From positions 558,001-622,000 of the forward strand of contig NZ_JAGDZB010000001.1 in assembly GCF_049116215.1 (NCBI RefSeq): a stretch of DNA of 64,000 bases, written 5' to 3'. The DNA comes from Shimia sp049116215 (GTDB lineage Bacteria > Pseudomonadota > Alphaproteobacteria > Rhodobacterales > Rhodobacteraceae). A program made the translations under genes and the position numbers. The notes below the pieces were generated by a model. That model searched no databases. It had not been told where the DNA came from and was given only the letters and a program-made list of their open reading frames with translations. Position 1 is the first letter of the stretch. The number at the start of each line of letters is the position of its first letter. Positions 8,332 through 16,859 of the stretch are shown here, in pieces.

Positions 8332-8754
8332 ATGTCCGAACTCAAATGGTATGACGGCCCGAGCTTAGAAAGCGCAAGCAGGGTTGTTGCTTTGGCGGGA
8401 AGCTACAGGACAGACTCGTTGCTGACCTCGTATGCACAGTTCCTCGAAACACAAGTGCTTGGGAGCCTCACCGAATTGGAGAAAACGGTCGTTGGCGTTG
8501 AGGTTCTACAGAGAGAAGTCAACGCGGGGGGCTTTGACACGTTTTTTGAGCATTTCAGTTCTTTTGCGCCTGCCGCGCGTCAGGGATTGCAGAATATCTC
8601 ACGACCGGAAGTTCTCCGATTGCTGACGACAGCCGAAACGCTGCACCCGGAAGACTTCGAGAGCTTTGACGCCTTAGATCAAGCCTATTTCGATCTGGGG
8701 TTGGATTTGTCAGGCGATTTGCTTTTGTTCATCGTGGCTGAACTTGGCAAGTGA
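8332..8754 (+). CDS. DUF4375 (DMP19-like) family protein
   Basis: 140 aa, cytoplasmic. The segment LTELEKTVVGVEVLQREVNAGGFDTFF resembles the DUF4375/DMP19 family, in which an 'EVxNGGFxQFF'-like motif is the hallmark; DMP19 was named as a DNA-mimic protein in Neisseria, but most members have no known role. A longer frame starts at 8182 inside the leuD terminator; ATG 8332 with GAGGC upstream is much more plausible. The gene stands alone after the leuCD terminator and is lower in G+C than its neighbours, as expected of an accessory gene. Confidence 0.72.
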   Translation: MSELKWYDGPSLESASRVVALAGSYRTDSLLTSYAQFLETQVLGSLTELEKTVVGVEVLQREVNAGGFDTFFEHFSSFAPAARQGLQNISRPEVLRLLTTAETLHPEDFESFDALDQAYFDLGLDLSGDLLLFIVAELGK

Positions 8755-8808
8755 GATCAATCAGCACGAGATTTCTAAGCCAGCGACCGAGCCGAGGGAC
8801 GAAAGCCA

Positions 8809-8885
8809 AGCGCCCGCGTTTTGCCGAAGGCAAACCTTTGGATTGACGGGGGCGGTTCGGGCGCTCGCCAAAGCATTGCTTTGGC
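8809..8885. other. Structured convergent intergenic region with nested inverted repeats
   Basis: AGCGCCCG (8809-8816) pairs with CGGGCGCT (8858-8865), and GCCAAAGC-ATT-GCTTTGGC (8867-8885) makes a compact 8-bp hairpin. They lie between the convergent DUF4375 and TsoY-like genes and probably serve as a bidirectional terminator region; there is no good T-run, so this is tentative. Confidence 0.4.
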
Positions 8886-8909
8886 GTCTTATCGCAATCT
8901 AGCCCCGCG

Positions 8910-10124
8910 TCACTCCGCAGGCACTGCCAGCTGACGATCTGTGCCGCCCATATGTTTGGCGTTGAGCTTCAGCACCAGCCAGATCATCGCCACCTGCAAA
9001 GCAATCGCCACAGCGGAAATCAGCAGATAGGCCAGCGAAAATTTGTCGACCAAGCCGCTCGCCACCAGCCCTTTGTTGAGCCAGAAGTGCAGCATCACCG
9101 ACAGCGCCACGCCCGGGCAAACCAGCGCATAGGAGCCTGCGGATTTCTCCGGTCCGGTGACGAATTTGGACACGTAGCCAAAGCGGCGCAGCACGGTCAG
9201 GCCAAGCGCCAGCACGGCAAGTTGCACCATCAATAGGGTTGTCAGCATGGAAAGCGTTTCACCCGCGCCGCCATGCACGTCAAAATGCACATGCAAGCCG
9301 TGGTTCTGACGCATCCAGGCAATGGTGATCACGGTGATCAGCGGCACAATCACCAACAACGTTGGCGCGCTTTCGGCTGAGGCGCCGTTTTCCATCATCG
9401 CCCGTAGACCGAGGATTACATTGGCCACGGCCAGAAGGATCGCGACCACAATGAAGAAGCTCGACAGGATGAAGGACACGCCCGCCACCAAAGCAGAGCC
9501 GCTCATGGCCGCCGGGGCCGCGAGGCCGACGCCCACCATAGCAAAGGCAAAGGCGGGTAGAACCTGGGCAAAGCTGTTGTTTTTGGCGCAGTCAAAGCCG
9601 CCGTTGATCAGCACCCGGCCAAAGAAATCGCGCATGATCATCAGCCCGTAGCCACCAATCAGAACAAAGGCGATCATGGCCAAGGGAAAGAGATACTCAA
9701 CCACGGTCCACAGACCGGGCACAAACACCAATCCCACGATAAAACCGCCGTTCACCACCATCGCCAGCGCAAGCGGGATTGTCATCAGCTGAGTTTCGCC
9801 GTTTGACACGCGCAGCGTCTGATAGGCTGGCGAGGCACGAAAGGCCGACAGGTTGCGCAGGTTCCAGATCAACGACTTGACCAAAAGAATAGTCAGCCCG
9901 GCAATCCCGGCCATGGCCACCACGATGGCTGCCTGAAGCGGGACGGCGCCGGTGGCAAATGCGACGGTGATGTCTTCAAAGATTGGCACGGGCCGTCCGT
10001 GGTGCGGCACCCAGAACATCAAGAACATAAAGAAGGTCACCATCAGGCCGCCGGAGCCCAAGGTGGCTAGAAAATGGAGGGGAGAATAAGGCGCGTCTTC
10101 ACGCGTGACAGAGGGGGATGACAT
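8910..10124 (-). CDS. Multi-pass membrane protein, TsoY-like
   Basis: 404 aa with about ten hydrophobic segments. The N-terminal block YSPLHFLATLGSGGLMVTFFM and the segment GGFDCAKNNSFAQVLPAFAF recall proteins annotated as the TsoY family of (seleno)proteins, in which the cysteine in the latter segment can be selenocysteine; here it is an ordinary TGC cysteine. Biochemical role unknown to me. The ATG at 10124 is chosen over a GTG at 10139 because AAAGGA lies six bases upstream. A perfect FNR box (10178-10191) and a second palindrome (10140-10155) sit directly upstream, so expression is probably switched on or off by oxygen limitation. Monocistronic as far as visible. Confidence 0.7.
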   Translation of the reverse strand: MSSPSVTREDAPYSPLHFLATLGSGGLMVTFFMFLMFWVPHHGRPVPIFEDITVAFATGAVPLQAAIVVAMAGIAGLTILLVKSLIWNLRNLSAFRASPAYQTLRVSNGETQLMTIPLALAMVVNGGFIVGLVFVPGLWTVVEYLFPLAMIAFVLIGGYGLMIMRDFFGRVLINGGFDCAKNNSFAQVLPAFAFAMVGVGLAAPAAMSGSALVAGVSFILSSFFIVVAILLAVANVILGLRAMMENGASAESAPTLLVIVPLITVITIAWMRQNHGLHVHFDVHGGAGETLSMLTTLLMVQLAVLALGLTVLRRFGYVSKFVTGPEKSAGSYALVCPGVALSVMLHFWLNKGLVASGLVDKFSLAYLLISAVAIALQVAMIWLVLKLNAKHMGGTDRQLAVPAE

Positions 10125-10139
10125 GGCATTTCCTTTCAC

Positions 10140-10155
10140 ATTCTAAAAATAGAAT
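10140..10155. promoter_or_regulatory. Perfect palindrome ATTCTA-N4-TAGAAT upstream of the TsoY-like gene
   Basis: ATTCTAAAAATAGAAT lies 16-31 bp before the start codon, between it and the FNR box. Its position suits a repressor site downstream of the promoter. The cognate regulator is not identifiable from sequence. Confidence 0.45.
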
Positions 10156-10177
10156 ATGATTACATCTTGACGCCACT

Positions 10178-10191
10178 TTGATCCAAATCAA
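10178..10191. promoter_or_regulatory. FNR/FnrL binding site
   Basis: TTGATCCAAATCAA matches the FNR consensus TTGAT-N4-ATCAA at all ten half-site positions. It is centred about 60 bp before the ATG at 10124, a position compatible with class II activation at a promoter near the gene. FnrL is the oxygen-sensing Fe-S regulator of Rhodobacterales. Confidence 0.8.
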
Positions 10192-10555
10192 TTCACATTC
10201 AGAAACTGGAATTCTTCAAAGTTTGAATTGAGGCATAAATGTGGCGCGCAGTTTTGCCGGTCTGCCGCATTTTCAAACATCCTTGTGGCTGCACCAAATA
10301 CTCCCACCAGATTTAGTATCACCCTGAAAAAAGGCGCTTTTTTGAGACACTCAATTGATGCATTCGCGCACCAGTCCCGATCTGAGCCCCCCGCTCGCGA
10401 CCAAAACCCAAACAAAACCTTGAGACTTGCCAGCATCCGATGTCACAATAAGGCATAAATGAGGCACCCCGCTTTCAGAGCGGGATCAAGTTGGAACAAG
10501 ATCGCACGGCCAAAGAGCCACAAAACGCGACATCCGGTTTGAAGGGACACGAGCT
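10192..10555. other. 364-bp gap without a recognisable gene
   Basis: Between the FNR box and the plus-strand membrane protein gene at 10556. It holds a palindrome AAAAAAGGCGCTTTTTT (10327-10343), a hairpin CCCGCT-N5-AGCGGG (10468-10484), and an 11-bp direct repeat AGGCATAAATG at 10231 and 10451. No convincing ORF or tRNA was found; an untranslated leader or small RNA is possible but unsupported. Confidence 0.5.
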
Positions 10556-11401
10556 GTGATAGGCAGAATCATTGGCGCGGCAACGCGCGCGGGACTGGTG
10601 GCATTGCTGTTTGCCTTGCCAGCGATCATCTTGCCATCGGTGAGCGAAGACGTGGTGCATATTGTGCTGTTGTTTGCGATTTTTGCGTCGCTGTTGGTGT
10701 TCATCGAATACGCAAGCACCGCGCCGTCTTTCATCGAATTCCGCCACGCCCCGCCGTTCAACCGGCTGCGGTTTCTGGCGATCTTTTTTACCGTCTTTGC
10801 GCTCTCGGTGATTGCCCGTGGCGAAGTGGCACCCAATGCCTTCACCGCCTTTTTGCATGCGCTGGGCATCATAGTGGGCGACGCGATTGATTTCCCCTAT
10901 TCGCCGGTGCGGTTGATGGTGATCATGCTGCCGGACAACGCGACGCCGGAGCTGATCAAAGAGGTGCGCACCGCGTCTGGACTCAGCTACCTGATCTCTC
11001 TGATGACCTTGGCAGTGTTTTATTTCTTTGTGCGCGTGCTGGAATGGCCCGCGCGCAACGGGGCGTTTAACGTCTGGATCAACCTGCCGCTGTTTGACCC
11101 AACAGCGGGTGGCGATGTGCTGCCACGGCTGCAACGGGATGGGCGTCTTAACATTGCGTTAGGATTTCTTATGCCATTCTTAATCCCGGCGATCATTCAG
11201 ATGATGTCGGACCTGATTGATCCCATCTATCTAAGTGATCCGATGACAATGATTTGGACCATCAGCGCATGGGCATTCATTCCCGCCAGCATGATCATGC
11301 GCGGCATCGCGATGACCCGCGTCGCCAACATGATCGACGAGAACCGCCGTCGCGCCTACGCCGCGTCGCGTGGCGTACACCCGGTGTCCTCAGCTGCCTG
11401 A
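10556..11401 (+). CDS. Conserved membrane protein of unknown function
   Basis: 281 aa with hydrophobic helices at about 10-30, 35-55, 75-92, 148-168, 203-220 and 235-255. The start is GTG at 10556, with GAAGGGA about nine bases upstream. I recognise no named family. Its 3' end meets the following endonuclease/exonuclease/phosphatase-fold gene without a gap, so they are probably translated together. The C-terminus is basic (IDENRRRAYAASRG) and likely cytoplasmic. Confidence 0.72.
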   Translation: MIGRIIGAATRAGLVALLFALPAIILPSVSEDVVHIVLLFAIFASLLVFIEYASTAPSFIEFRHAPPFNRLRFLAIFFTVFALSVIARGEVAPNAFTAFLHALGIIVGDAIDFPYSPVRLMVIMLPDNATPELIKEVRTASGLSYLISLMTLAVFYFFVRVLEWPARNGAFNVWINLPLFDPTAGGDVLPRLQRDGRLNIALGFLMPFLIPAIIQMMSDLIDPIYLSDPMTMIWTISAWAFIPASMIMRGIAMTRVANMIDENRRRAYAASRGVHPVSSAA

Positions 11402-12414
11402 TTGGCTTTCTGTTCTTTGTGAGTTTGGCCCAAGCGGAGACACTCCGCGTGGCGACATATGATGTAGAGCTGGCCCGCAAAGGCCCGGGCCTCATGCTGC
11501 GCGACATCACGCGGGACGATCCGCAGGTTGTGGCGATCTCGCAGGTGGTGACACATCTCGCGCCAGATATCCTGTTCCTGCAAGGTGTGGACTATGACGC
11601 CGATCTGCTAGGGGCAAAGGCGCTGCGCGATCACTTTGGCAAAGGAGGGTTGGACTATCCGTATGTCTTTGCGCAGCCGCCTAACACCGGCATTCCCACT
11701 GAGCTCGACATGAACGGCGACGGGCGATTGCACACACCGGCGGATGCACAGGGCTATGGCAAGTTTCGGGGGGCCGGTGGCATGGTGGTGCTGTCGCGTT
11801 GGCCTTTTGGCGAGGCGGTGGATTTCTCGGCGCTGCTGTGGCGGGATCTGCCGGAGGCCACCCTGCTCGAGGTCGATGGCCTGCCGTTCCCATCTGAAAA
11901 GGCGCAAGCCGTTCAGCGGTTGTCGTCCAATGGCCATTGGGTTGTGCCGGTGCTGCGTCCGGATGGCCCGGTGACGCTCATGCTCTTTGCCGCGGGGCCG
12001 CCGGTGTTTGACGGGCCGGAGGATCAAAACGGGTTGCGCAATTCCGATGAAATTCGGCTGTGGTCTCATCTGATGGACGGCAAACTTGGTCCCGCACCGC
12101 AGCCGCCGTTTGTTTTGATGGGGGGGGCGAACCTCGACCTGCATAAAGGCGAAGGGCGGCATGAAGCCATTCAAACCTTGCTCAACGATCCGCGCCTACA
12201 AGACCCGCTGTCAAAGGCGGGTCCCACTGTGGATTGGCGCGAGCCGACGCCGGGGGATTTGCGGGTCGATTATGTTTTGCCCAGCGCCGATCTAAAGGTG
12301 ACCGACGCTGGGGTATTTTGGCCAAGGCCAGATGACCCGGACCACGAGGTGCTATCCCAAAAAGACATCATGGCCAGCCGCCATCATATGGTTTGGGTCG
12401 ACATCGCCTTCTGA
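11398..12414 (+). CDS. Endonuclease/exonuclease/phosphatase-fold secreted protein
   Basis: About 338 aa. After a hydrophobic signal segment ending SLAQA comes ETLRVATYDVELARKGPG, then DILFLQGVDYD, RGAGGMVVLSRWP, PFVLMGGANLDLH, RVDYVLPSADL and MASRHHMVWVDI, the order of motifs in the EEP (DNase I-like) fold. Several catalytic positions differ from the textbook set (LQE is LQG, GDxN is GGAN), as seen in a Rhodobacterales-specific subgroup, so activity is uncertain. The start is uncertain: the frame is open back to an ATG at 11254, overlapping the previous gene; CTG 11398, overlapping the upstream TGA, or GTG 11419 are alternatives. The 3' end overlaps the convergent epimerase gene by 31 bp. Confidence 0.75.
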   Translation: MIGFLFFVSLAQAETLRVATYDVELARKGPGLMLRDITRDDPQVVAISQVVTHLAPDILFLQGVDYDADLLGAKALRDHFGKGGLDYPYVFAQPPNTGIPTELDMNGDGRLHTPADAQGYGKFRGAGGMVVLSRWPFGEAVDFSALLWRDLPEATLLEVDGLPFPSEKAQAVQRLSSNGHWVVPVLRPDGPVTLMLFAAGPPVFDGPEDQNGLRNSDEIRLWSHLMDGKLGPAPQPPFVLMGGANLDLHKGEGRHEAIQTLLNDPRLQDPLSKAGPTVDWREPTPGDLRVDYVLPSADLKVTDAGVFWPRPDDPDHEVLSQKDIMASRHHMVWVDIAF

Positions 12415-13280
12415 GGCACCGCTGTCTCTGGCAGCGCAGTGGCTAAGGCCCTGTGCAGCTCGGTGGGTTCAAACTCCGGCAGCAGTTCCTCAAACCGCGC
12501 GCCGTCTAGGCGATGCGGCGTGTTCCACAGGTAGCGCATCTCCAGCAAATGCGGCGCCAACTTCCACACCGGCGAGGCCAGTTGGATGGCCCACCACGCC
12601 ATGGATTTGACCTTCAACGTGCGCCCCAGAACCTGCTCCAAAGCCTGCGTCCACGCGTTGCCTGTCTGCGTGTAGCCCGGAAACGGCACGTCCTCAAAAC
12701 GGTTCAGTTGATCGCGCTTCTCTGCCAGCATCACCGCGGCACGGCAGAGGTCCGGCAAATAGGCCCAAGCATGGTCCACGTCGAGTTTTCCCGGATAGGT
12801 CAGCACGCCCCGGCCAATCTTGGGTGTCATGATCATGTCAAACCAATTGCCCGAGGCTTCGGTGTCGATGAAATCCCCGGCCCGCAGAATGATCGTGCGC
12901 ACCTCGCTAAAGCGATAGGCCCGCTCCATCTCGCGTCGAATTTGGCCAAGAGGGTTTGTCGCTTGATGCGGGGTGGTCACACCCCACGGGCTTGGCGTGT
13001 CTTTGCCGTAAACATAGACGTTGCCCGGCACAATCACCGTGGCATCCACCATCTTGGCAGCGGCAATCACCTCGTCGTGCAGCTTTGGCACCTGTGTGGC
13101 CCAGTCAAAATATTGCGGGTTCCAGGCGTTCACGATCACCTGCACCCCATGCACCGCCTCGCGCAGCCGGTCTTTGCTGCGATCAAAGCTGCGCACCTCC
13201 CATCCCGCCTTGGCAAAAGCCTGCGCGGCGTTGCGTCCAAACCGCCCGTTTGCGCCAAGTATCAAAACCGTCTGTGCCAT
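12384..13280 (-). CDS. NAD-dependent epimerase/dehydratase-like protein
   Basis: 298 aa. The N-terminus MAQTVLILGANGRFGRNAAQAFAKAGWEV is a Rossmann nucleotide-binding motif (GxxGxxG variant) of the atypical extended SDR type. VYVYGKDTPSPW replaces the usual YxxxK region, and substrate is unknown. The ATG at 13280 with AGGAGA six bases upstream is chosen over a frame opening at 13325. It is divergent from a LysR-type gene 97 bp away, the usual arrangement of a LysR regulator and its target. Confidence 0.82.
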   Translation of the reverse strand: MAQTVLILGANGRFGRNAAQAFAKAGWEVRSFDRSKDRLREAVHGVQVIVNAWNPQYFDWATQVPKLHDEVIAAAKMVDATVIVPGNVYVYGKDTPSPWGVTTPHQATNPLGQIRREMERAYRFSEVRTIILRAGDFIDTEASGNWFDMIMTPKIGRGVLTYPGKLDVDHAWAYLPDLCRAAVMLAEKRDQLNRFEDVPFPGYTQTGNAWTQALEQVLGRTLKVKSMAWWAIQLASPVWKLAPHLLEMRYLWNTPHRLDGARFEELLPEFEPTELHRALATALPETAVPQKAMSTQTI

Positions 13281-13365
13281 GATCTGTCTCCTGCTGTCTG
13301 GCGTCTTGGAACAAACATGCGGCATACGATGACAGATAGGTATTGGCGAAATTCGCAGCCGTGAT

Positions 13366-13379
13366 ATTCATAAATGAAT
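13366..13379. promoter_or_regulatory. Palindrome ATTCAT-AA-ATGAAT overlapping the LysR start
   Basis: A perfect 6-bp inverted repeat with a 2-bp spacer that includes the start codon of the LysR gene. Position suggests autorepression, but a chance palindrome cannot be ruled out. Confidence 0.3.
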
Positions 13380-14274
13380 GGAAAAGGCACTCTCAAACCT
13401 CGACTGGTCGTTGATCCAGTCCTTTCTGGCCGTGGCGGAAACCGGCTCCCTTTCCGGCGCAGCACGACAGCTTAATGCCTCCCAACCCACCTTGGGCCGC
13501 CATATCAAAACGCTCGAAGACACGTTGAAGGTTGAGGTCTTCCACCGCCACGCGCGGGGCTTTGAATTGACGGACACAGGCCAAGCCCTTCTTTTGCCCG
13601 CGCAACGCATGGCCGCCGCCATGGCCGACCTTTCGCTGGCCGCGGCGGGTGGAGAAACCGACCTAGCCGGTACTGTGCGCATTTCTTCGTCCGTCTTCAT
13701 GGCGCATCATGTCATGCCCAACATTCTGGCCGATCTGCGCCAGCAGGAGCCGCAAATTCAGATTGAGCTGGTGCCATCAGATCACTCACAGAACCTGCTG
13801 TTCCGCGAGGCCGACGTCGCCGTGCGCATGTACCGCCCCGAGCAGCTCGACATGATCACCAAACATCTCGGTGACATCACGCTCGGCATGTTTGCCGCCG
13901 AGAGCTACATCGCCCGCAAAGGCCGCCCATCCGGGGCCGATGATCTGCCCCATCATGACATCGTGGGCTATGACGCCAATGACGACATCATCCGCGAGAT
14001 GCGGCGCATGGGCATCCCGGCCGACCGGGATTGGTTTCCGGTACGCTGTGACCATCAAACCACCTATTGGGAACTGGTGCGTGCAGGTTGTGGGTTGGGG
14101 TTCTGCCAGAGCCACATTGCGCGGCAAACCCCGGGAATCGAAGAGATCAAAATCGACTTTCCAATCCCGCATTTGCCGGTCTGGCTCACCGCCCATGAAA
14201 GCCTGCGCCACACCCCGCGCATTTCCCGCGTCTGGAGCATGCTGGAGAGCGCATTAAAGCCCTTTGTTTCTTGA
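13378..14274 (+). CDS. LysR-family transcriptional regulator
   Basis: 298 aa. The N-terminal winged helix-turn-helix (about 8-66) reads LIQSFLAVAETGSLSGAARQLNASQPTLGRHIKTLE, typical LysR. The rest is a periplasmic-binding-like effector domain of the short CrgA/DsdC-type class. Divergent from the epimerase gene, which it probably controls. ATG 13378 lies within a palindrome. The following leuB gene is 58 bp away on the same strand but functionally unrelated. Confidence 0.93.
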   Translation: MEKALSNLDWSLIQSFLAVAETGSLSGAARQLNASQPTLGRHIKTLEDTLKVEVFHRHARGFELTDTGQALLLPAQRMAAAMADLSLAAAGGETDLAGTVRISSSVFMAHHVMPNILADLRQQEPQIQIELVPSDHSQNLLFREADVAVRMYRPEQLDMITKHLGDITLGMFAAESYIARKGRPSGADDLPHHDIVGYDANDDIIREMRRMGIPADRDWFPVRCDHQTTYWELVRAGCGLGFCQSHIARQTPGIEEIKIDFPIPHLPVWLTAHESLRHTPRISRVWSMLESALKPFVS

Positions 14275-14332
14275 TCTTTCACCCGTCACTCGGTAACCCG
14301 TAGCGAACCTATTTGATCAAGGACGTACCGCA

Positions 14333-15436
14333 ATGAGCACCCCTTCGCTTCTCATCCTCGCCGGCGACGGCATCGGCCCCGAAGTCATGACCCAAGTCCA
14401 GCGCGTCATTGGCTGGTTTGGCGACAAACGTGGCCTGAAATTCGACGTGAGTGAAGACCTTGTTGGCGGTGCAGCTTATGACAAACACGGCGTGCCGCTG
14501 CACGACGACACCATGGCGAAAGCCCAAGAAGTAGACGCGGTTCTCCTTGGCGCTGTGGGTGGTCCTAAATACGACGATCTGGACTTTTCGGTGAAGCCAG
14601 AGCGTGGCCTGCTGCGCCTGCGCAAAGAGATGGACCTTTACGCCAACCTGCGCCCGGCACAGTGTTTTGACGCGCTGGCGGATTTCTCCTCTCTGAAGAC
14701 CCACATTGTGTCCGGTCTGGACATCATGATTGTGCGCGAGTTGACCGGTGGCGTCTACTTTGGCGAGCCGCGCGGCATCTTTGAAGAAGGCAACGAGCGT
14801 GTGGGCATCAACACCCAGCGCTACACCGAATCCGAGATCGAGCGTGGCGCACGGGCCGCGTTTGAACTGGCGATGAAGCGCGACAAACGTCTGTGCTCCA
14901 TGGAAAAAGCCAACGTGATGGAAAGCGGCATCCTGTGGCGTGAAGTGGTGAACGAAGTCGCCAAAGACTACCCAGAGGTGGAAGTCTCCCACATGTACGC
15001 CGACAACGGCGCGATGCAGCTGGTGCGCGCGCCAAAGCAGTTTGACGTGATCTACACCGACAACCTGTTTGGCGACATCCTGTCCGACTGTGCCGCGATG
15101 CTGACCGGCTCGCTGGGCATGTTGCCGTCCGCCTCCCTTGGTGCGCCAATGGAGAACGGCCGCCCCAAAGCGCTGTATGAACCGGTACACGGCTCCGCAC
15201 CTGACATCGCGGGTCAAGCCAAAGCCAACCCATGTGCCTGTGTGCTCTCCTTTGCGATGGCGCTACGCTACTCCTTTGACGAAGGTGCTGAAGCCGATCG
15301 TCTGGAAGCGGCTGTGGAGAAGGTGCTGGCCGACGGCGTGCGCACAGCAGACCTGATGCAGGCCGACGGTGGCACCCCGGTGTCCACCTCTGAAATGGGC
15401 GACGCTTTGCTGGCAGCCTTGGATGCCAGCCTGTAG
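14333..15436 (+). CDS. leuB: 3-isopropylmalate dehydrogenase LeuB
   Basis: 367 aa, normal length. LeuB oxidatively decarboxylates 3-isopropylmalate with NAD+, the third step of leucine biosynthesis. Marks include LAGDGIGPEVM, RELTGGVYFGEPRG, YADNGAMQLV (metal and substrate site) and NLFGDILSDCAAMLTGSLGMLPSASLG, the decarboxylating-dehydrogenase signature. ATG 14333 has AAGGA upstream. Separated from leuCD by about 6 kb of unrelated genes. A weak terminator follows at 15464. Confidence 0.98.
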   Translation: MSTPSLLILAGDGIGPEVMTQVQRVIGWFGDKRGLKFDVSEDLVGGAAYDKHGVPLHDDTMAKAQEVDAVLLGAVGGPKYDDLDFSVKPERGLLRLRKEMDLYANLRPAQCFDALADFSSLKTHIVSGLDIMIVRELTGGVYFGEPRGIFEEGNERVGINTQRYTESEIERGARAAFELAMKRDKRLCSMEKANVMESGILWREVVNEVAKDYPEVEVSHMYADNGAMQLVRAPKQFDVIYTDNLFGDILSDCAAMLTGSLGMLPSASLGAPMENGRPKALYEPVHGSAPDIAGQAKANPCACVLSFAMALRYSFDEGAEADRLEAAVEKVLADGVRTADLMQADGGTPVSTSEMGDALLAALDASL

Positions 15437-15463
15437 GCACAAGCAACAGCTTACAAAATTGCG

Positions 15464-15494
15464 AAGGCGTCCTTAGGGGCGCCTTTACCTTTTT
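15464..15494 (+). terminator. Probable terminator after leuB
   Basis: AAGGCG (15464-15469) pairs with CGCCTT (15480-15485) around a ten-base loop; a TTTTT tract follows at 15490-15494. Short stem, so moderate confidence. Confidence 0.6.
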
Positions 15495-15561
15495 GGCAAT
15501 TTGTTTTCCGCGGGCTTCATCAAGCTGCTACCACTAAGGCAGGCAAGTTTTGGAGGTCGAC

Positions 15562-16200
15562 ATGAAGCATGTCCTCGGGGGCGCCCTCACGCTGGTTCTA
15601 AGTACCGCCGCAACCGCAGAAACCTTCAAGGCGGACGTCTGGGCTGACAATTGGTTTGCCCTCTATGCCAATGGGTCCCTGGTGGGGCAGGACCGCATTT
15701 CCATCGCCACGGAACGCTCGTTTAACGCCGAGAGTTTCTCCTTCCGCGCCGAGCGTCCGTTTATGTTGGCGCTGATGGCCAAAGATTTCAAAGAGAACGA
15801 CACCGGGTTGGAATACATCGGTACCAACCGCCAGCAAATGGGTGATGGCGGGGTGATCCTGCAGATCAAAGATGCCGCTGGAGACATTGTGACGGTGTCG
15901 GACAAAGACTGGCGTTGTAAGGTAATCCATCAGGCGCCGCTCAACAAATCCTGCGCCAAGGAGCGCAACCCGCGCGTGGGCGAAGGGCCCTGTGGCTTTG
16001 AGGCGAGCAAGCCGCCACGGGGCTGGACCGCGGAGTATTTTGACGATTCAGATTGGCCTCGGGCGACGGAATACAAGAAGCGTCAGGTGCGCCCCAAAGA
16101 CGGATACAACGATATCAAATGGGACCGGCAGGCGGAGTTCATCTGGGGGCCGGATCTGGAAACCAACAACACGATGATTTGCCGATTGCTGATCCGCTAG
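15562..16200 (+). CDS. Secreted protein of unknown function
   Basis: 212 aa. MKHVLGGALTLVLSTAATA is a Sec signal peptide (ATA cleavage). The mature N-terminal half (ADVWADNWFALYANGSLVGQD) looks like a beta-sandwich of the galactose-binding type, and the cysteines (in DWRCKV, NKSCAKE, GPCGFEA and TMICRLL) could form disulfides. I recall similar domains next to YHYH-domain proteins, but would not assign a function. ATG 15562 is preceded by GGAGGT at four bases and is preferred to a GTG/ATG further upstream. Convergent with, and overlapping by 4 bp, the MCE operon. Confidence 0.75.
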   Translation: MKHVLGGALTLVLSTAATAETFKADVWADNWFALYANGSLVGQDRISIATERSFNAESFSFRAERPFMLALMAKDFKENDTGLEYIGTNRQQMGDGGVILQIKDAAGDIVTVSDKDWRCKVIHQAPLNKSCAKERNPRVGEGPCGFEASKPPRGWTAEYFDDSDWPRATEYKKRQVRPKDGYNDIKWDRQAEFIWGPDLETNNTMICRLLIR

Positions 16201-16859
16201 CGCAGCGCCGGGCGCGGGTTGCGTTGACCATGGCTGTAGATGGTTTTCACGCTCCATTCCACCGCACGGCGCATGGTTTTGCCCAAGGCGTCATCAAAGG
16301 CCACAACCACATCCGACATCTCATCCGTGGGCGACAGCATCACTTTCTCAAAGGATTTTGAGCCAATGATGTGATCGTCATAGGCGTCGACAATCTTGAG
16401 GTTCATGCGCACGTGGATTTCCAGCGCGTTGCTTTCGGTTTCCACCGCCGGAAGGCGCGCCTGAAACTCGCGCAGGTCTGACACAATCAGGAAATCCGGG
16501 CGCAGCGCCACCGACGAGCGGCCCACGGCAGCCACCTTGCCGCTGTTTTCAAAGCTTTCGATCAGCAGCGTCTGCACAATCACCGGCGCGCGGTCGACCC
16601 AACGCGCCACGGGCAGATATTCAAACTGATAGGGCGTCGGCTGCACCGCGATCTGGTCGGTGTCCACGGCAGCGTGGGCCGTGGGTTCCTCGATCACAAT
16701 CTGATGGCTCAGACGGGGCAAGCCCGACGAGAAGGTGCTTTTCGGCGTCAGCGTATAGAGATCCGTCGGTGAGGCCGCGCGGTTCAACGTACCCAATCCG
16801 CCGCAGCCAGACAGCGCGAGCGCGCCCAGCAATACCTTTGCCCATCCCCATCGTGTCAT
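16197..16859 (-). CDS. ABC-type transport auxiliary lipoprotein (PqiC/LetA-partner type)
   Basis: 220 aa. The signal sequence ends in the lipobox LSGC (Cys19), so the protein is lipid-anchored in the periplasm, probably to the outer membrane. The body (DLYTLTPKSTF at the N-terminus, then two repeats of alpha/beta character, FDDALGKTMRRAVEWSV near the end) fits the family that accompanies MCE-type ABC transporters. It overlaps the upstream MCE gene by ATGA and is the last gene of the operon. Confidence 0.88.
   Translation of the reverse strand: MTRWGWAKVLLGALALSGCGGLGTLNRAASPTDLYTLTPKSTFSSGLPRLSHQIVIEEPTAHAAVDTDQIAVQPTPYQFEYLPVARWVDRAPVIVQTLLIESFENSGKVAAVGRSSVALRPDFLIVSDLREFQARLPAVETESNALEIHVRMNLKIVDAYDDHIIGSKSFEKVMLSPTDEMSDVVVAFDDALGKTMRRAVEWSVKTIYSHGQRNPRPALR

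Noticed and set aside
8332..8754. Mobile element or toxin-antitoxin remnant, because of lower G+C
   Set aside because: No second gene, inverted repeat or transposase remains; the protein fits a DUF4375 family member.
10327..10343. AAAAAAGGCGCTTTTTT palindrome as a terminator or small RNA end
   Set aside because: No upstream gene ends here on either strand and the GC part of the stem is too short for a convincing terminator.
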